Source: Kappaphycus alvarezii
Lineage: Eukaryota > Rhodophyta > Florideophyceae > Gigartinales > Solieriaceae
Length of the DNA: 64,000 bases
NCBI GenBank assembly: GCA_002205965.3
Contig: NADL03000099.1
Location: forward strand, 248,001-312,000
Direction of reading: 5' to 3'
In this document: in pieces, positions 42,363 to 53,134 of the stretch
Numbering within the stretch: position 1 is the first letter of the stretch
How the letters are laid out: each line of letters opens with the position of its first letter
The notes under the pieces: model-generated
Told to the model about the DNA's origin: nothing
Databases searched by the model: none
Seen by the model: the letters and a program-made list of their open reading frames with translations, nothing else
Position numbers and translations under genes: made by a program

Positions 42363-44764
42363 CAAATTAGAAACGCATTTTATTTAAAATATCTGCGTCA
42401 ATTATATTTAACCATTTTAAGGTGATCTGCGAGATGGAAAACAGAAGCATGGCTGCCTTAAACCAGTGGCAGAGGGAGGATGAGAGGAGAATGAAGACCC
42501 CATAACATGCATAAGAAGCCGAAAGATTGCAGGAATTAAGGTAAGTTAGGAATTGACCGTCTTTTTATTGTAGTTTGGGGAGCCTTAGAGGATTTAGAAG
42601 ATGCAACATGCATCTTTTTGAATCTATAATTAAAAAATTTAGCAGCTCCAAGCAAAGTATTGTTCTCTTTATCTGTGGTTATATCACAGTCGTTCTCCTA
42701 GCTCTCAGTTCTTTTATGTCTGATGTGATGCTCTGATTTTCCCTTCACCTTTAGAAAAGACTTAATCTCTTTCTATCTTTGTATTTTTCATTCAAAAATA
42801 TTCAGTATAAGTTGATATATGCCTTTTTTTGTACTGAGATGTGCTCCAAATAGAGCCCCGTTGGAAGAGAAAGTCAAAGCATTGTGATGAGCTGTTGTGA
42901 ATATGTATTTGCTTGAACCAGTACGAAGATTGTGCGAATAAATGCGTACTGCGAAATGTTTCTGGCAAGCAACAGTCAAGCATACCAATTCATCGTACTG
43001 GACTAGAAAGTACCATCTGGATGGATAGCTGGATTGGTTGGGATGCCATCTAGAATGCATGCGGCCTCTCCAAGGAGTGTAAAGGGCAGAGAATGTGTCC
43101 GAAGCTCCCGTACATGACGCATCACCAGGAGGTTGTGACTAAAGAGAATGAATTTGGCCTCAGCTGACCAGAGAATATGGACGAGGCGAATCCTAGAAGT
43201 CGAGAGTGCAGATACTGTACTGCAGTGGACCTTGACATGCTACTACTTGGAATGAAGTGAGGTATTCCAGACATGTAAGGGTAAACGGAATACAAAGAAA
43301 ATAGAAAGTTAGTAGGAATCTCTGATCGATAGGGGCGAAAATTTGAATTAGTCACGACTGTTTGTCTGCAAATCTTTCCGGGCGTGGAAGTGAGTCAGTC
43401 TATATCAGCTGTGAAATGGTAATATAACGTTCTCCCATGGATTCTTTTGGACATTTAGGTTCGCTGCCGATGGGGATCGCAACTGCAGACTAGTGTAAAA
43501 CAGTGGCACACCCCAACATTTTGTATATCCTATCAAGAAACTGTGCTGATCTGACTGGCTCTTCCTTAAAATGTGGTAACTACCAGCTTTCTCCGACTCA
43601 AGGGGGTCCAATTATCGGTATACTGTAGAAGCGGCCGGTACAATACTGTATATACACTCTGAAATATCTTTACGCCCCACAATCTCGACCTTTCGCCCCC
43701 TCTTTGGCTCCAGACTGGCCCCCACCACATGCTACTGAGGCTGCTGTGGCAAATGAAATCGCGTTTAGTCTCACACTTCTTTACGGACTGATAGTACATA
43801 CTCACGATAGTTTTCACTTGATCTCTATGGCCTCTACTAATCACAGAGTAGATGCTATGTAGCTCTAGGCCCTCACTAATCTTTTCAGAAGAATCGCTTC
43901 TGGTGTTGTCCCTGATCTGTTACTTCTTCTCATCGCTGTTGGAATGCTCCTAACCTCCAATCGCGACAGTTAAAGATCGAAATAGCCGTAATAGTTAGTA
44001 CTAGGAGCATCACTGGGTAAAAATATGATGAATTACAGGATAAAAACAAACGAGGCTTTCGATTAGGGACTTGTTAGGATACTTCGAAAAGTACTACTTG
44101 TCATCGGAGATCGCTATGGAGTCATGAAGTGAGACTTTCGCCCAACTCTTGAGAGAGGATACCGAGAATGCGGGAGGTGAGCTAAAAAAATTTGAAGCAG
44201 GGAGGAGATAATAACGGAAAATACCACCCATTAACCCGGCGGTCACGATCCATGGGTATTGAACCATCAAAAAAGTTACTTGAGGGTATCTGATAATAAC
44301 GCGAAAAAAGTTTTTAGAAGGTTTGAATGATTTAATCGACCCATGACTCCCACATCCCTGTCATATCTTTTGTGTTAAAATAATAATTTATTATCTAAAA
44401 AAATCAGAGCAGCAAAAGAGAAAATTCCAAATGAGTTCATATTTCTATCCGAATTTTATGTTATCCTCTCTATATTGAAAAAGTTTTCAGTTCATGTAGT
44501 TTTGAATCAGCCGGTTAACTAATTTTGGCTTCAAAGGTGTGTATTACTAGCTCCAAGGAACTATTAAAGTATATTTCATATATTTCCATGCTTAAAGTGT
44601 TTGCAAGTTCATTACAAATATTTTCCAATTTGATTCAATTCATAAATAGAACTTCTCTCAAAATTAGAATGATACGAAGTATAATGATTGAAATGAATAC
44701 AAAAATAGTAAGTGAAGTGTATCACTAATTGGATTTATATCATTAAAAAAGAAATTATGATCAA
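42363..44764. other. Mostly unassigned; possible Tc1-like scrap
   Basis: No gene called. Near 43100-43210 the minus strand reads LVHILWSAEAKFILF, which resembles the start of the Tc1 catalytic core (WSDEAKFILF) with Asp replaced by Ala. The following sequence does not match well. TACTGTAC occurs near 43214. Confidence 0.3.
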
Positions 44765-44942
44765 AGTATAATTTTATATTACGCTTTCTCATTCAATAAA
44801 TCGCACGAAGCTGCTAATAGTAGACAATGAAAAAAGTTTCCCATAATTCCATTAGTATAATTTTATATTATGCTTTCTCATTCAATAAATCGCACGAAGC
44901 TGCTAATAGCAAACAATGAAAAAATTTCCCATAATTCCATTA
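44765..44942. repeat. 89-bp tandem duplication
   Basis: Units 44765-44853 and 44854-44942, both starting AGTATAATTTTATATTA and ending CCATAATTCCATT. Four or five differences separate them. It lies within AT-rich decayed DNA. Confidence 0.87.
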
Positions 44943-45465
44943 GCTTTATACGATTAACATTCTTTAGTACAGATACAGATTTCAAAAATGCGTATTATCT
45001 CCACGCTTGGATAGATTCAAAATATTTATATATTGCAAATATGAGCAGAAGAATTCTAAATGCAATAAGATAACGTTAATTTGAACCACATTCTCAAATA
45101 TAGCTTTCTACATATTTATCTCCATACGTATCAGGGAGAGCACTCCTACAATATTTTCACTCATTAAAAATATTTCTTTTGCACCGAAAATGGCTAGATA
45201 TGATAGGAAAAGTTTTATAAATATTAAAATTTGAACAAGTTCTCTGAAACTCAATTTATGCAGTACTGCAGTTATTTGAAATAATACAAAATGGATTTAT
45301 AAAGGATAAATTGAGTAAAATGTACTTGAATTCAACCCTATCATTCAAAAAAATCAAACTGTTTTGTTACAGAAGTATTGGTCCAATTACAGGCGACATA
45401 TCAATTTAGTATCTTTAGAATGTATTAAATGTGGATAAAATTTTCTTGTTTGGTATAAAAATAAT

Positions 45466-46489
45466 TTAAATTTCGGAATTACCTGGATATGTCCCAGTTA
45501 AGATAATGTGCGGTGCTCCAACGTTAAGTAGTGCGCCCACATCGATTTGGCTTGATGAGAAATAAGTTACATTTTTAGCCATATGAAATTTTACAGGAAT
45601 AATGTTTTTGTCTTTGACAAATTTAAGAAATCTCCATCTTGGGTGGTAATACTTTATGATAATTTTTAACCCCCTTGCAATTATCTTTTTCAAAGGCCCA
45701 ATGTACACTTCCTCCATAGGCATCAAATTTTGACTTTTCTTTAAGGGCAGTGAAATTTTCAAGGGATAATATATGCTTGTAATTTTTGTTAACTTTTTTC
45801 TTCTATTGAAAATATTTGATTTATTCGAGAAAGGATTTTTTGTGAATATCCAAACTTTTGGATTAATTTTTCTGATTACCGCATGCATAGATTTTATTTT
45901 CGGATACTTTACTCATACTGGAACGTTTCCTTTCCTTAAGTCAGCATCTTCATACTTCGGAGAGACTGGAGCCAGAACAGGTGCTCGTTGATTTGAACAA
46001 ATTTTAGAATTATTTATCAGTAAAAAGGATAGGAGTGCTTCAGGTTATTTTGATAAACCAAAAGAAGAATGAAATTTGGCAGTCTGAGGATCAAAACTAA
46101 ATTCAAACTTTCCATGGCTCACTATCACCACAGGTAGTATACAGGACATCTACAAAATCTTCGAATGTATCTGATATTGATGATAGAGGATCCATTTTAT
46201 GAACACATTAGAAATAGCCAATGCACAATTTTCAGACTAAGTTAGAGTGCTTGAAAGTTTTTTGTATATATCAAGAACTCTTCGAAGTAATTTGTATTGT
46301 GATTCAAAAAATGCACTGACTTTGCATATTTATTGTAATTGGATGCTATAAATATATAATGGACAGATTTTCAATGGAATTAAGCATCAAATGTCCGCCC
46401 TGATGTTTTTAATATCTACTTATAGGAGTTTGTGGAGATCCTATGAGAATTTTGGCTTTGAAAAAAGATCGCAGTGTTCCGGGCCCATA
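45466..46489 (-). pseudogene. Decayed Copia gag region
   Basis: The minus strand begins next to an LTR relic with MGPEHCDLFSKPKFS (compare MGPDRPEIPSRPKFSWDLR in the 31 kb element). Much further on, an open frame 45888-45466 contains VKFHMAKNVTYFSSSQIDVGALLNVGAP, aligning with the knuckle-protease junction of the 31 kb element. Intervening sequence is decayed. The rest of this copy may extend below 45400, but I cannot follow it. Confidence 0.5.
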
Positions 46490-46960
46490 AATGAGAAATT
46501 ATTAGAATTGTTAATCCAAAAATAAATAGTTTAAACAATAAAATCTCCTAAAGTCGGACTTCATATAGTATTGCGTTAAACCAATCTTAAGTAATGGAAG
46601 ATCGGTGGGGATATGTTTATGGCCTAAAAAGAGTAAATTAAGTATCAAACTTCAGGTGCACAGTACAATATTGTTGTAGACACAACTCCTGCGCAGCAAT
46701 GATTATATAATTATTTTCTTGATAAGCATAAATCTAGATAGTAATTAGTTGACAATATAATTCCAATTATTATGGCCTGCAAAATACTAAAATACAACGA
46801 AATGCTATACAAATTATTATAGTCTGAGTGAATTGAAAATAAAGCCAATAAAAATATGAAAAAATTATTCTTCGATTATGTGGATTAATTATAAATTCTA
46901 GGCCTCGAAAAAGTATTGCTACAAGACTTAGCATCACCGTAGGAAACATTACTGTGTACT
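46490..46960 (-). repeat. Decayed Copia LTR
   Basis: Matches in order the reverse complement of the Copia LTR: CCAAAAATAAATAGTT, AAAGTCGGACTTCATAT, GATCGGTGGGGATATGTTTA, ATTATAAATTCTAGGCCTC and TTAGCATCACCGTAGGA. Ends not resolved. Confidence 0.55.
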
Positions 46961-47505
46961 GCAACTACCTCTTGCATTTCTTCCACGGCGCTGAAATGAC
47001 CCATCTCCGAGATAACTTAGTTGAGTTAATCGCTAGGGACTTGTCCAGAGCAGCTCTCCGCCCCATTACCGAGCCTGGTGAAGGACTTCACCATTAAAGG
47101 CGGGATATGTCGGAGATGGGAAGCCGCGGTGGGGCTAAAGTTTTTGACATCACCTTCTTCAGTTCTTTCGTACCATCATATCGGGGGTAAAAGCGGTCTT
47201 TGTTTTTATTTCTTCTCTTAAGCTCCCTCATCCACCTACACCTCGCCCTCCCTCGTCCGACGTTCGCGCTCGCTCCCGCGGTCCTTTTGCAGTTGGCCTC
47301 TGCCGCGCGACGACGGTGCTTTTGCCCTCATCTTCCCTCTTCTCCCGGTTTTTTCCTTTTCTCTTCTTTGCTTCTCCCGATCTTCGCCAGATTCGTTTTT
47401 CCACAGCGCTATCTTATTGGCTACTTCTTGATTTTTTGTCTATTGTGATCTTTTTATTGGCTTTTCCCTTTCCTGTGATCTCCCGACCCCACAGTTTCTG
47501 CCACC
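46961..47505 (+). other. Upstream region of the 47.5 kb LINE
   Basis: Contains an imperfect inverted pair (CCCATCTCCGA near 47000, TCGGAGATGGG near 47110) and a pyrimidine-rich stretch leading to the ATG at 47506. It may be the LINE 5' leader. Confidence 0.35.
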
Positions 47506-48640
47506 ATGCCTTCCCGACCTTCTTCTCAGCATTCTGACACTGTTGTCTCGCTAACCCATGCGTCGATGGTTTACCTGGTCAAATGAGTCTCCATATTTGA
47601 TGGGGCCGTCTACTTCTCCGACCCCGCAGCCACACCTACATTCTGTTCTGCCGTCCAGAACTCCCCCGTGGCGACCGCTCTGGCCCCTTCTCTGCAAAAC
47701 GACCCTCAGTTTCGTTCCGTTCTGCAGATCTTGACCTTTCTATCGGCCCCTTCCCCGCCAACTTCTCCTGCCACTGAATCGGACCAATCTCCCAATCATG
47801 CTCCTCTGCCTCCCGCCCAATCCTACCTACGCGCGGCGACCATGCCCCCGGCGGCCCCAAAACCCCTCCGCCGTCTCCTTTTCCCGGGCTGGCAAGGCCT
47901 CACCCAACATGGTGACCTTTCAGCTGTTCGAATCTCCGCCAAGTTTGCGGGCCGCGTCCGCCGAGCTACTCGCGGGCTTTTTGGCGGCAACACCAAGCGA
48001 GTTGTCGTCGTCACTTCTTCTCCGGACTTTCCTGTACACGATCCGTTCGCTTTCCGCAGAGCCATCACACAAGGTGGTTTTCCCGGCTCCTGTTCCATTA
48101 TTCGCTCCTCTTCCCCTCATGTCTTCATGGTGTGCGCTGTCGAGCGGGATTTGGCGTCTTTGCCTCCCGCCTATACCGCCTTCCGAAACTTGGCGAGGAC
48201 ATCGGACAACTACGACCCTCCCGAACGCGTGTCTTCCGAAATCATGGACATCTCTTCAGACCTGTCTCCTGCCCAGCTCCGCGGCGTCCTTCCTGGCCTT
48301 CGACTGGAAATCGAACGCCTGGAATCTCCGTCCTGCCAGTGGTATCTGGCTCCCGCTTTTGCCCAATCCCTCCGCGAAATGGAATCCGCAGTTTACCAGA
48401 ATCTTTCTGCCGATCCCACCTTTGCCCGGGACATGCCTCCCCTTGACCCCCTTCGGTTCCCGCTGTCCACTGTAAGCGCCGTCGCGCCCGTCCAGAAGTG
48501 ACCGATACGGACGGTTTTACCCTGGTTGCCCGTCGCGGCCCTGGGCCCGCGGACTCTTCTGCTCCTAGCTCCCCCGTTCCCCTGCAGGCTGACGGTCAGT
48601 TCTCTGTCCTCGAATACGTCCCAGTTCCGGAATCAATGAC
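47506..48640 (+). pseudogene. LINE ORF1 (gag-like)
   Basis: The frame starts at an ATG in excellent context (GCCACCATGCC) and is open but for one TGA at codon 27. It then runs to 48501 (over 300 residues) with no recognised fold: Ser/Pro-rich first third, then a mixed domain (FAGRVRRATRGLFGGNTKRV, VFMVCAVERDLASLPPAY). One frame change gives the end TDTDGFTLVARRGPGP ... FSVLEYVPVPE, a DGFTLV-type ending common in LINE ORF1 proteins. ORF1 products usually coat the RNA. The first ATG downstream of the TGA is not obviously a start. Confidence 0.55.
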
Positions 48641-48645
48641 CGATA

Positions 48646-50015
48646 ATGACCAGTGGGATTGCTTCTGTCCCTCCTACTGCCCTTACCTTCCCTGCTCTTT
48701 TCAGGGCTTCGATACCCGTTCTTCCGTACATCCCTCGCCCAGTTCAAACAGCGGCCTACGACCTCTATTTTGCCTCCCTGAGCCGTGTCATCGCTGCTCC
48801 GTCTGAACATCGTCATCGTGCCCTTCTCGAACTTGTCGCCCTCTCCGAACTCGTATTTCGACGCAATCATCCTCGCTTCCATCGCTCGATCCGTTCTGAA
48901 AACTGCTTCAATCTTGCTGACCGCATTCGTATCGCATCTTCCGGTCTCTTCGATGACCTCTTCATTGAAGTCCTCTCCCTCTTCAGGGCCTCCCACCCCC
49001 TTCATACTCATGCCGACGCCTCTCCTTCCCCATCTACGCTCCAGCACAGCCGCCGCCTACTGCACCGTGGCAGTCCTTCCCGCGCCACAGCAGCCTTTTT
49101 GCACGATACCACACCTTTTGTGCCCTCGGAAGACAATCTCCGCAGACTCAAATCCCTTCACCCCACGCCCGCGTCCCCCGTTCAGCCCCTTCCTAGCTCT
49201 CGTCTTCCCCTTGCCGTCAAGTTTTCCGTTTCGGATGTTCGTAGAGCCATCCATAGCCTCGACCCGTCCACCGCCCCTGGATCCGATGGCCTTTCCCCGG
49301 TCTTTCTCCGTATATTGCTTCGACCTGCGGGGGGAGTGCATCCCGCCCGTGACTGTCTTTATGTGCTGACCAAGTTGTTAACATGTGTTCCAATGGCGAA
49401 CTACCGGACTCGTGCCGGGCCTACTTCTGCGGGGGCCAGCTCACAGCCCTCCACAAGCCCAACGGTGGACTTCGCCCTATAGCTGTTGGTCTCCTCCTCC
49501 GCCGACTTATTGCCCGCCTCCTCGCTCACAAGGCTTGCTCGACTGCAGCTTCCTATCTCTTGCCTCATCAACTCGGCGTGGGCGTTAAAAGTGGGGCTGA
49601 GGCTATTGTTCATGCCGTCCGTCGCCTGACGCAAAACACCAAATTCCAGGACCACATATTGATCCAAGTCAATGCCCACAATGCTTTCAACAGAATTTCT
49701 CGACAACACATTCTTGATGCCGTTCTGGACTTTGCACCTGGCATCGCGTGATGGGTTCACTACTGCTATTGGGGTACCTATTTTCTCTCATTCGGTTCAT
49801 TCTCCATACTAAGCGCCGATGGCACTCAACAGGGGGATCCGTTGGGAGCTCTGATTTTCGCTCTCGCTCTCCATCCTCTCGTTCTCAAGTTCCAGGAGAA
49901 ATTCCGACCTCCGCTCAACGCTTGGTATGCAGACGATGGGAACTTGGTCGTTCCACGCTCGCAGGCCCTAGAGGCTTTGCAATTTGTCGGAACGAAAAAG
50001 GTCATCTTCGCATCT
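48646..50015 (+). pseudogene. LINE reverse transcriptase (N-terminal part)
   Basis: Frame 48646-49482 holds the N-terminal region and the motif KFSVSDVRRAIHSLDPSTAPGSDGLSP. Frame 49383-49751 has GGLRPIAVGLLLRRLIAR, QLGVGVKSGAEAIVHA and HILIQVNAHNAFNRIS (Asn in place of the first catalytic Asp of D-x-x-x-A-F). Frame 49820-50010 has DGTQQGDPLGALIFALALHP and WYADDGNLVV, the catalytic YADD. RPIAVG and QLGVG are typical of the endonuclease-bearing LINE group. Frameshifts and the Asp-to-Asn change suggest it is inactive. Confidence 0.7.
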
Positions 50016-50312
50016 TGAAATCCGCCCTTGACCAATCGTCCTACCTTTGTCTTCCCAAAACAAATTCTGAATATCTTTTTCCTTTATGAATCCAAATTCA
50101 CTGTACAACCCCATTTTCTATTTTATGTTTGAATATTTGGTCCTCCCCCTTCAAAGAGACGCCTTTCAATTCGTGGTCACTTCGCCTCCCAAATTCAGTT
50201 CCGATATTTTATCACGCATATTTTTATGATGCCCCCGAATTCATGCAAATCCAAGGCCGCAGTATCGCCTTTTTTTTGATCAAGACCATGATGATTACTA
50301 AAGACATGCCCC

Positions 50313-50320
50313 TATTTAAA
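50313..50320 (+). promoter_or_regulatory. TATA-like box for acidic gene copy 2
   Basis: TATTTAAA, 107 nt before the ATG at 50428, matching the 108-nt spacing of copy 1. Confidence 0.5.
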
Positions 50321-50427
50321 GTGCTATAGCATTGTTGCTGAAGCATCACTCCTACCACCGACAATTTGATAAGCTGATTACCCTTTCTGTCAACAACCGC
50401 AACCCCGCTCACCCCTTTTCCAGAAAT

Positions 50428-51006
50428 ATGACGTCAAATCGCCCCTCTGTCTCTATCTCCAAAAACCGCCCTTCCCGTCCCATAAATGGCCTCCGTCTCG
50501 CCGCCTACGGGCCAACCGATGCCGACGACTACATCCGGCGTCAAACTAAGAAGAAAATCATCGAGTTCGTTCGCAGCCTCTTCATAGAAGAAGAGGCGAG
50601 GGAGGTAAGTGAGGATGAGACTGAGAAAGTCGAGGAGGAGAGCGGGGAGTCCTTCGAGGAATGGTTAGCCCCTGAGCTAGTGTACGAGACTCAGGAGAAG
50701 GAAGACGAGGAAGACGAGGAAGAGGAGGAGGAGGAAGAGGAGGAGAAGGAGGATGATGAGGACGAGGACGAGGTGGATGAGGAAAAAGGGGACAAGGAAA
50801 GTGTTGGAGTGGTGGGGCCTGGACTGGAGAGTATGGAACAAGTGGTGCCGACGCTGGAACCGGATGGAGATATTTTTAGTAGTTTAGATATCTCCCAGGA
50901 GGAAATAGAGAGATATGAGGGGCTCGCAGATATTTGTGGGGACTGCTTGGGCAGCATGGATATTTTGGAGGAGTTGTTTGGATCTGATTTAGAGAATGAG
51001 AAATAA
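50428..51006 (+). CDS. Acidic LTR-encoded protein, copy 2
   Basis: A 192-residue intact frame, paralogue of the 9051-9656 gene. Both share GPTD(A/H)DDY(I/L)RRQTKKK, SFEEW(L/V)APELVYE, a long Glu/Asp tract and a nearly identical last ~70 residues (VGVVGPGLESMEQV ... LFGSDLEN). The N-terminal 45 residues differ strongly. An in-frame ATG at 50332 would add 32 residues. I prefer 50428 because it matches the paralogue start and the TATA spacing. The stop at 51004-51006 is followed at once by the LTR-related segment. Function unknown; an acidic nuclear or chaperone-like partner is possible. Confidence 0.75.
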   Translation: MTSNRPSVSISKNRPSRPINGLRLAAYGPTDADDYIRRQTKKKIIEFVRSLFIEEEAREVSEDETEKVEEESGESFEEWLAPELVYETQEKEDEEDEEEEEEEEEEKEDDEDEDEVDEEKGDKESVGVVGPGLESMEQVVPTLEPDGDIFSSLDISQEEIERYEGLADICGDCLGSMDILEELFGSDLENEK

Positions 51007-51449
51007 GAGGACCTCATTGATTGTTAGTTTCTAAAGTATCTTTTGTTTAGAGTATATCGTCCGCACAAATCGTTTTTATGCCTTTTTGTGGTACCTTCTG
51101 TAGTTTTGTTCGGACTTTAGGGGTAGCCAAAAGTCTATATAAGCTGAGTAAACTGCTTCCTCATGGAGAGGTCAAGCAAGTTGGCAGACAACTTCAGGTC
51201 AAGTCCCAAGTAGTAGGAAGTTGAGATTCAACTCCGGACCCAAGAAACATTTTTCCTACGCTGGTCGCAGAGCATCAGTGGTCGACCGTTCCCCTTCCAT
51301 ACTTGCTTGCAGCCCTCTCGACTCCCTTCCCTATACACTCCTTTTTGTTCGTTCAACTACACCACGGTAGCACTTTTGTCGCTTGCAACACCTCCTTTTT
51401 GGGGTAGCTGGTTCTGAGTATCTCTTATCCCGACGATTTACCCCTATCA
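51007..51449 (+). repeat. LTR 3' segment shared with Gypsy
   Basis: About 93% like the matching part of copy 1 by eye. The last ~370 bp also match the Gypsy LTR 3' part, including TATATAA (51136-51142) and the terminal CCCCTATCA. Confidence 0.8.
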
Positions 51450-52190
51450 GGCTCCTTTTTGATATTGCGCTGCACCCTGTTATCCTCAAAATCCAACGGT
51501 TACTGACATGAGGGGATGACGAAAAGCAGCAACTCGGCAACCGGCAACCTTCTGTTTCAACTTTGGTACAATGATGATGGGTACACCATTGCAAAACACG
51601 ATCAGCTCCGTAAGGCACTGGACATCTTGTCATCTCCAGGGGCCACAGCTTGGGGACTGCATCAAGCATTGCCGAAATGCCGAATCCGGTGGCCAACTCC
51701 ACCACAGGAGTCAGTGCAACGACTCTATCCAAGAGAACTCGTACAGGAGTACAGCGAGGGCACAGTGGTGCTGAATGCTCCAGTTGGCACCAATGGCTTC
51801 ACCCAGCAGCACTTCACGGGCCATGTGAAGTCCCTGAAGCCATTCCTCGACCGTCATAGCCTTGTAAAACACACAAATCGCGTTCCACCTCCTGCGCAAC
51901 TGTTTCGGGGTCTGCAAGCTCGGATACCTGTTATGAGTGGTGGCACCAGCTTACACTGCGGAAGGCGCTGCAATGTTTGATGCAACGATGATGAACTGTG
52001 TGCGGACATACACCGGCGGCGTTCTCGACCTCGAAATATTCCGAGAACTGCAGTTGCCTGTGCCTGTTGCTGACAGGCTCTGAGCCTTTACATTGTAAGC
52101 TTTTATCCACATCACAACATCCCTCAGGGAACAGCTGAACTCGTTTTACACGGATTAAAACCACCCCAAATTTCCCCCACATTCCCCACT
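51450..52190 (+). pseudogene. LINE RT fragment with tail
   Basis: Starts mid-RT (LLFDIALHPVILKIQRLL), then a shifted frame 51516-51980 with LFQLWYNDDGYTIAKHDQL (catalytic box) and a ...CRIRWPTPPQESVQRLYP thumb close to family B at 37.7 kb. It then jumps to a 3' region (CCTTTACATTGTAAGCTTTTA ... ACCACCCCAAATTTCCCCC) like that at 39.7 kb. The middle (knuckle and endonuclease) is deleted. Confidence 0.65.
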
Positions 52191-52716
52191 GCCACCCAAC
52201 CGCATTCCTCAAAACGCAAAATTTCGTGCATTTTTCCAAAACTTCGTGCATTTTCCAAAACGCTACTCCCGCTGCACGAGCATTCCGATTGCTCCAAATT
52301 TTTCCTGTGCTCTGTTCAATCGTACTCATCGCCTGTAAATACTGTAGGCCACCCCATCCCCCCCTCCACCGGCGTCGGCCGTTCCTCCTTATCTCTCTTC
52401 TCACCTCCACTCTCCACCGGCGTCGGCCGTTCCTCCTTACCTCTATTCTCACTTGCACTATCGAACTGCACCCCATACACACTGATCCTCCCTTTTTCGT
52501 CTTCATCCTTCCTCATCCTTCCTCAAAGAAACCTCCTACCTTATCCTTCCTCCAAGACACCCTCCTCCCTTTTCCTTTCTGCCCTCCACCTCCATCTCCA
52601 CCCCCCCCACCTTTAAATCCTCTTGTCCGATTCCGCCTCTCACAACCCCATCCTAGGTCCCTAAACATCCTTGCCTCTATGCTCACTCCCTCCCCTCTCG
52701 TGCCCGCACAAACTAA
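52191..52716 (+). other. C-rich region, no gene called
   Basis: Pyrimidine-rich, with a direct repeat of CTCCACCGGCGTCGGCCGTT (near 52364 and 52413, about 49 bp apart). A plus frame (52226-52903) stays open across it but reads as low-complexity Pro/Ser/Leu. Confidence 0.4.
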
Positions 52717-53033
52717 TTGGGCAGCGCTTGCAAGCCGAGTTGCGCAGAAGCAAAGCCAAGTGTCAAAGGCTCCTCACTCACATCGAAGCAAGACCGCGTC
52801 CCAATCGCGGGACAAAGCGCCATTGCAGCGTGGCGGAATTGCAGCGCGGTGGAATAGCGCTTGGTCCCGCGATTGGGACGCGGTCTGGCTTCGATGTGAC
52901 TGAGGAGCCTTTGATACTTGGCTTTGCTTCTGCTCACCCCGGCTTTCAAGCGCTGCAACGTTTCATTGGCCTTGCGTTCCTTTTTCTGGAGGTCGAGTTT
53001 TTCCCTGCGAATGGTTGACCTATTCCCGTTCAT
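52713..53033 (-). other. ORF start with coiled-coil-like N-terminus
   Basis: The minus frame from 53033 reads MNGNRSTIRREKLDLQKKER, then KANETLQRLKAGVSRSKAKYQRLLSHIEARPRP. It is basic and heptad-like, and then runs into the inverted repeat where it becomes its own antisense. It could be the first part of an element gag or ORF1 truncated by the rearrangement. Confidence 0.3.
52717..52958. repeat. Long inverted repeat, ~103-bp arms
   Basis: Arms 52717-52820 and 52857-52958 are about 90% complementary, separated by ~36 bp that itself contains two ATTGCAGCG(T/C)GG(C/T)GGAAT units. Both arms encode the same peptide outward-in (AELRRSKAK-type / GVSRSKAK, then HIEARPRPNRGTKR), so a coding piece was duplicated in inverted orientation. 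Confidence 0.92.
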
Positions 53034-53059
53034 GGTAATTTTTTCACAGAAAGCACCAT

Positions 53060-53134
53060 TGAAAAGGAGATCGATTTGGTTCGTTAATGTTTGAAAAGTG
53101 TGGTTCGGCTATCCCCCGGTGTATGCTAGACGTG
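53060..53134 (-). mobile_element. LINE family B 3' end, cut by Gypsy
   Basis: Matches 7860-7920 closely (TTAATGTTTGAAAAGTG, GGTTCGGCTA, GTATGCTAGACGTG), i.e. a family B 3' region on the minus strand. It stops at 53134 where the Gypsy LTR begins. The continuation expected from 7914 onward is not found beyond the other LTR at 60583. Confidence 0.6.

Larger units (their letters stand above)
47506..50015 (+). mobile_element. Third LINE lineage with ORF1 and RT
   Basis: A GC-rich LINE copy that keeps its 5' coding part: ORF1 (47506-48640) and the N-terminal two-thirds of an RT ORF (48646-50015). It ends soon after the YADD box, where the acidic-protein unit begins, so thumb, knuckle and endonuclease are missing. 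At least three frame changes are present. Confidence 0.72.
50100..51449 (+). mobile_element. Acidic-protein LTR-type unit, copy 2
   Basis: Same organisation as 8608-10127 but on the plus strand: TATTTAAA box, acidic ORF, then the ~440-bp Gypsy-LTR-related segment ending ACGATTTACCCCTATCA at 51449. The 5' edge could not be fixed; the LINE before it stops making sense at about 50000. Right flank is GGCTC followed by another LINE, and I found no matching left duplication. Confidence 0.7.

Noticed and set aside
43100..43300. Tc1-like core motif on the minus strand
   Set aside because: One 15-residue resemblance only, with the catalytic Asp absent and no downstream match.
50100..50427. Left boundary of acidic unit 2 at a TGTCGGAACG word near 49994
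   Set aside because: Adjacent bases do not match the GGCTC at the right end, and similarity to copy 1 here is weak.
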